64,000 bases of DNA from positions 115,178 through 179,177 of the forward strand of contig NZ_JAUSRH010000008.1 in NCBI RefSeq assembly GCF_030811715.1, written 5' to 3'. Source of the stretch: Sinomonas atrocyanea. GTDB lineage: Bacteria > Actinomycetota > Actinomycetes > Actinomycetales > Micrococcaceae. This document shows positions 60,807 through 64,000 of the stretch, in pieces; within the stretch, counting starts at the first letter, position 1, and each line of letters opens with the position of its first letter. A model generated the notes under the pieces. It saw only the letters and a program-made list of their open reading frames with translations. It was not told the DNA's origin and ran no database searches. Both the position numbers and the translations under genes were made by a program.

Positions 60807-61645
60807 GCGGACGCCTCCTGGGGGTCGGTGGCAGGCCAGTGGGCGGCGACCCACTCTGCAGGCTCCTGCCCGGGCGGTTCGGAGTGGCCGTCGGTGCCCG
60901 CGGCGCGGTCGGCGGGGCGTGCGAGCCACAGGAAGTATTCGAGGTTGCCGTCCTGGCCCGGCAGCGGGCTCCGGGCGAGGCCACGCAGGGCCAGCCCCTC
61001 GCGGGCCGCCGCCTCCGCGACGGCGGCGACCGCGCGGCGTCGTTCGCCGTCGGAGCTGACGACGCCGGTCCGGGCCAGCCGCTCCCGGCCCACCTCGAAC
61101 TGGGGCTTGACCATGAGCACGAGGTCGCCCCCGGCCTCGGTGCACGCCGCGAGGGCAGCGACCACGAGGGTGAGGGAGATGAAGGAGAGGTCTGCGACGG
61201 TGAGCGCTGCGGGGCCGCCGATCTGGTCGGGCCCCAGGTCGCGGACATTGAGTCCCTCGTGGACGCGGACGCGCGCGTCGTGGCGGAGCGCGTCGACGAG
61301 CTGGCCGTGGCCGACGTCGACCGCCACGACCTCGGCCGCGCCAGCCTGCAGGAGCACATCCGTGAAGCCGCCCGTCGAGGCACCCGCGTCGAGGCAGCGC
61401 CTGCCTCTCGGGTCGACGCCGCCGAACGCGGCGAGGGCGCCGGCGAGCTTGTGCCCCGCCCGGCTCACATAGCGGTCGTGCTCGGTCGCGGCGACGCTGA
61501 TGTCCACGTGCTCGTCGACCGGCTGGGAGGGGCGGCCGGCTGCGGCGCCCGCGACGCGCACCGCGCCGCTGGCAATCAGCTTCGCCGCGTGGGTCCGCGA
61601 GCGGGCGAGGCCCCGGTGCACGAGTTCGAGGTCGAGTCGGGCCAC
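60803..61645 (-). CDS. tlyA: TlyA: rRNA 2'-O-methyltransferase
   Basis: Methylates 2'-OH of 16S C1409 and 23S C1920 in mycobacteria. 280 residues. S4 domain RLDLELVHRGLARSRTHAAKLIASGAV, SAM-binding CLDAGASTGGFTDVLL, VKPQFEVGRERLARTGV. GTG start. Loss gives capreomycin resistance in mycobacteria. Directly after the 55-aa gene with a 2-nt gap. Confidence 0.95.
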   Translation of the reverse strand: MARLDLELVHRGLARSRTHAAKLIASGAVRVAGAAAGRPSQPVDEHVDISVAATEHDRYVSRAGHKLAGALAAFGGVDPRGRRCLDAGASTGGFTDVLLQAGAAEVVAVDVGHGQLVDALRHDARVRVHEGLNVRDLGPDQIGGPAALTVADLSFISLTLVVAALAACTEAGGDLVLMVKPQFEVGRERLARTGVVSSDGERRRAVAAVAEAAAREGLALRGLARSPLPGQDGNLEYFLWLARPADRAAGTDGHSEPPGQEPAEWVAAHWPATDPQEASA

Positions 61646-61647
61646 CG

Positions 61648-61815
61648 CTACTCCGCCGGCTCCGCGTCGAGGACCTCGGACAGTGCCGCGTGGAACGCGT
61701 CGAACGCGTCTGCCTGCTCGGCGAGCGGGCGGCCGGCGGCGGCCTCCAGCGCCGCGAGGGCGGCACGGGCCTCGGGCAGCGCCGCCGTCGCGGCCATGTG
61801 CGGATCCTCGCTCAT
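61648..61815 (-). CDS. 55-residue conserved hypothetical protein (Rv1693-like)
   Basis: Short gene: MSEDPHMAATAALPEARAAL ... ends EVLDAEPAE. One amphipathic helical region; Ala/Glu-rich. It is supported by the same position as Rv1693, between the HAD phosphatase and tlyA, and by a 2-nt gap to tlyA. No motif. Function unknown; it may be a small partner of either neighbour. Confidence 0.7.
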   Translation of the reverse strand: MSEDPHMAATAALPEARAALAALEAAAGRPLAEQADAFDAFHAALSEVLDAEPAE

Positions 61816-61866
61816 GCGTCCCAGCTTAGCGAGACTCCGCGGCCGCTCGGCTCAGGCCCCGCGCCG

Positions 61867-62847
61867 TCAGTGTGCCCAGCGCAGCTCGGGGGCCGTCCTC
61901 TCCTCGGCCTCGGGCAGGGCCGCCCACCATGCGGCGCAGGCCGCGCGCCAGGAGTCGAGGTCCTCACGGGAGCCGGCGACCTCGACCACTTCGCCGTTGG
62001 TGCGGGCCGACGAGGTGCCGACGTGCCAGGACCCGTCCGACGCGACGGGCTCGGGGTACGGCCTGAACAGGTCGTCGAGCGTGCGCAGGATGTAGGTGGG
62101 CCGCTCCGCGTGGCGTGCGCCGAGGATGGACTGCTCGGTGTCGACGCCGGTGAGCACCACCGCCGTCGCGAAGCCCGCACGGTTCCCGCCCAGGATGTCG
62201 GTGTCGAGCCGATCGCCCACCACCACGGGACGGCGCGAGCCGAGCCGCTCCGCCGCCGCCAGGAACAGGGGCGCCTCCGGCTTTCCGGCGACGAGCGGCT
62301 CCCGGCCGGTGGCCGCGCGCACGGCGGCAACGAGCGTCCCGTTGCCGGGCGCCATGCCGCGTGCCTGCGGAATGGACATGTCGGTGTTGGTCGCGATCCA
62401 CACCGCACCCGCGGCCACGGCGTAGGCGGCCTCGGCGAGGTCCCGCCAGCCGAGGTCGGGGCTGAAGCCCTGGATGACGGCAGCCGGGTCCTCCTCGGCC
62501 GAGCGCACCGGCGTCAGGCCGCGCCGCTCGACCTCCCGGGCGAGGGCTGCGCTTCCCGTCACGAGGACCCGGGCCCCGGCGGGCACCTGCTGCGCGAGCA
62601 GCGACGCACCCGCCTGGGCCGAGCTCACCACGTCGTCGTCCCCGGCGGGGGCGCCGAGTTCGCGCAGGTGGGCGGCCACCTCGGCCGGGGAGCGGGAGGC
62701 GTTGTTCGTCACGTAGCCCAGCCGGACCCCACGTGGGGCGAGCGCCTGCAGCGCCTCGATGGCGCCCGGGATGGCGTGCGGGCCGGCGTAGACGACCCCG
62801 TCGAGGTCGGACAGGACCGCATCGAAGGCCTCGATGAGCTCGGCCAT
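61867..62847 (-). CDS. HAD-superfamily hydrolase (NagD-like, subclass IIA)
   Basis: 326 residues. DxD motif LSDLDGVVYAGPHAIPGA; TNNASRSP (motif II); GKPEAPLFLAA (Lys); VVGDRLDTDILGGNRAG (DxxxD). The C2 cap places it with NagD, p-nitrophenylphosphatase and glycerol-3-phosphate phosphatase Rv1692. Position next to TlyA supports the Rv1692 ortholog. Starts 1 nt after the TPR gene. Confidence 0.92.
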   Translation of the reverse strand: MAELIEAFDAVLSDLDGVVYAGPHAIPGAIEALQALAPRGVRLGYVTNNASRSPAEVAAHLRELGAPAGDDDVVSSAQAGASLLAQQVPAGARVLVTGSAALAREVERRGLTPVRSAEEDPAAVIQGFSPDLGWRDLAEAAYAVAAGAVWIATNTDMSIPQARGMAPGNGTLVAAVRAATGREPLVAGKPEAPLFLAAAERLGSRRPVVVGDRLDTDILGGNRAGFATAVVLTGVDTEQSILGARHAERPTYILRTLDDLFRPYPEPVASDGSWHVGTSSARTNGEVVEVAGSREDLDSWRAACAAWWAALPEAEERTAPELRWAH

Positions 62848-62848
62848 G

Positions 62849-64000
62849 CTACGCCCGGTCGTCCTCGCTGCCCGGCACCTGCTCGTCCGCGACTGCGGCC
62901 TCGCTGGCGGCGTCCTTGGTGGGCTCCGCTGCGGCGTCGGTCTCGTGGATCCCGATCTCGTCCTCCGCCAGGCCCGTCTCCTCGTTGCCGCCCTCGTCCG
63001 ACGGCGCGCGGCCGGCGTCGTCCGCGGTCTCGCCCTCGTGCTCGTCGGCGAGGTCGTCCCGCGGCGAGGCGGCGGCCGACTTGGCGCGGCGCTCCTCGTC
63101 TTCGCGGCGCTGCTCCTCCTCGTCCCAGCCGAGGTCGACGATCTCGGGCTCCTCGTACTCGCCGACGCCGAGCGCCTTCTCGGCGACACCGATCTGGCGG
63201 TACCACTTGGACGCCTCCGACGCGCGTCCCGCGGCGGAGAGTGCGTCGGCGTACGCCTCGAAGAGGCGCGGGCTGAAGGAGAACGCCCGGTTGATGTCCA
63301 GCTGCGGGATCTCGAGCTCTGCGACGGCGCCCGCGTGGTCGCCCATGTCCGAGCGCGCCCCGGAGGCGACGATGGCGAGCTCGGCCTTGTTGGCGTTGTC
63401 GAGCATGTTCCGCTCGTCCGAGTGGGCAAGCTCGAGGGCCTTCTCGGGACGGCCGAGGCCACGCTCGCAGTCCGCCATGTGGGCCAGGTGGATGCTCGAG
63501 CCGGTGATCCGGCGGAACGTGCGGAACTCGCGGAGCGCGTCGTCGTAGCGGCCCGCGGCGTAGGCCGTCATGCCGACGGCCTCGCGGACGGCGCCGATGC
63601 GTCCTCCGCGCCGGCTGGCGGCGAGGGCATGCTGGAACGCAGCCTCGGGGTCGTCGTCGATCAGACGACCTGCCATGACCAGGTGCTTCGCGACCCACTC
63701 GCTGTTGTTGCCCTCGAGCGTGCGGAGCTGGCCGAAGGTCCCCCGGTCGAGCTCGCGCCCGGTCACATCCGGGTCGATCTCCGGCGACCGCTCGCGGTCC
63801 GGGCGGTTCGAGACGCGCAGGTCGCCGGCGTTGTGCGGGCGGGGACGCTCCTCGCGTGCCTCGGGCCGCTCGTGGCGGTCGAAGCGGCTCGGGCCGCGGT
63901 CGTCGCGCTGGAACGGACGACGCTCCCCACGGTCCTGACGGTCGAACTGGCGCGGACCACGGTCATCACGCTGGGGACGGTCACCGAACGGACGACGCTC
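62849..64000 (-). CDS. Tetratricopeptide protein with Arg/Asp-rich repetitive N-terminus (5' end outside window)
   Basis: At least 383 residues; the frame is open to the right edge. The visible N-terminal about 78 residues are Arg/Asp/Gly/Pro-rich with a repeated RRPF...RDDRGP...RFDR pattern. About residues 79-290 are TPR-like helices (e.g. EWVAKHLVMAGRLIDDDPEAAFQHAL, MADCERGLGRPEKALELA). The C-terminal about 90 residues are acidic (Glu/Asp/Ala). GTG at 63766 is a false start because the repeat continues upstream in frame. Corresponds to Rv1691. Function unknown. Confidence 0.82.
   Translation of the reverse strand, partial: ERRPFGDRPQRDDRGPRQFDRQDRGERRPFQRDDRGPSRFDRHERPEAREERPRPHNAGDLRVSNRPDRERSPEIDPDVTGRELDRGTFGQLRTLEGNNSEWVAKHLVMAGRLIDDDPEAAFQHALAASRRGGRIGAVREAVGMTAYAAGRYDDALREFRTFRRITGSSIHLAHMADCERGLGRPEKALELAHSDERNMLDNANKAELAIVASGARSDMGDHAGAVAELEIPQLDINRAFSFSPRLFEAYADALSAAGRASEASKWYRQIGVAEKALGVGEYEEPEIVDLGWDEEEQRREDEERRAKSAAASPRDDLADEHEGETADDAGRAPSDEGGNEETGLAEDEIGIHETDAAAEPTKDAASEAAVADEQVPGSEDDRA

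Overview
The window is chromosomal DNA of a very high-GC actinobacterium. Gene content, GTG starts, stop/start overlaps (ATGA, GTGA), TAnnnT -10 boxes and leaderless starts fit the Micrococcaceae (Arthrobacter/Sinomonas-like). The genus is inferred from protein resemblance, not proven. I see no prophage, insertion sequence, CRISPR array or plasmid backbone. Several blocks keep the gene order I know from Mycobacterium tuberculosis; Rv numbers below are recalled, not searched.

0-18.9 kb: the start of the dcw cell-division cluster on the minus strand (mraZ, rsmH, an ftsL-like gene, ftsI running off the left edge) behind a promoter carrying four 10-bp-spaced MraZ-type boxes. A 0.5-kb non-coding stretch with a 19-bp tandem repeat, a DUF3040 gene and dinB lie beside it. 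Then come a lipoprotein, a polyprenyl diphosphate synthase, an Rv2175c-like DNA-binding protein, a secreted LysM/transglycosylase, a PASTA Ser/Thr kinase (PknL-like), class II DAHP synthase, a PlsC acyltransferase, an esterase, a ROK glucokinase, a long-chain acyl-CoA ligase and a MinD-like ATPase (compare Rv2163c-Rv2187).

19-30 kb: pyruvate carboxylase, an orphan ParA-like ATPase, then the gcvH-garA-ftsR-DUF151-MerR set (compare Rv1826-Rv1830), a base-excision glycosylase, a dienelactone-hydrolase-like protein, a flavin-dependent LLM oxidoreductase, a VOC protein and tRNA-Pro(GGG).

30-37 kb and 54-64 kb: two halves of a block contiguous in mycobacteria (compare Rv1691-Rv1713): der, cmk, tyrA, rluB, scpB, scpA, parA; and xerD, a Nudix hydrolase, pyrG, recN, nadK, tlyA, a 55-aa protein, a HAD phosphatase and a TPR protein whose Arg/Asp-rich N-terminus leaves the right edge.

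37-54 kb separates these halves: a C4-dicarboxylate carrier divergent from a CitA/DcuS-like two-component system, a small acidic protein, a cold-shock protein, an epimerase, a MarR regulator coupled to a TIGR01777 protein, a gamma-glutamyltransferase-like protein, a thioesterase, and a methylcitrate-cycle locus (prpE divergent from gntR-prpD-prpB-prpC). With pyruvate carboxylase and the acyl-CoA ligase, the accessory genes centre on C3/C4 acids, propionyl-CoA and acyl-CoA.

I found no clearly new multi-gene system. The most unusual signals are regulatory: the repeat array upstream of mraZ, a shared 16-bp operator at two acyl-CoA genes, paired palindromes at the prp divergence, and a hairpin leader on the DUF3040 gene.
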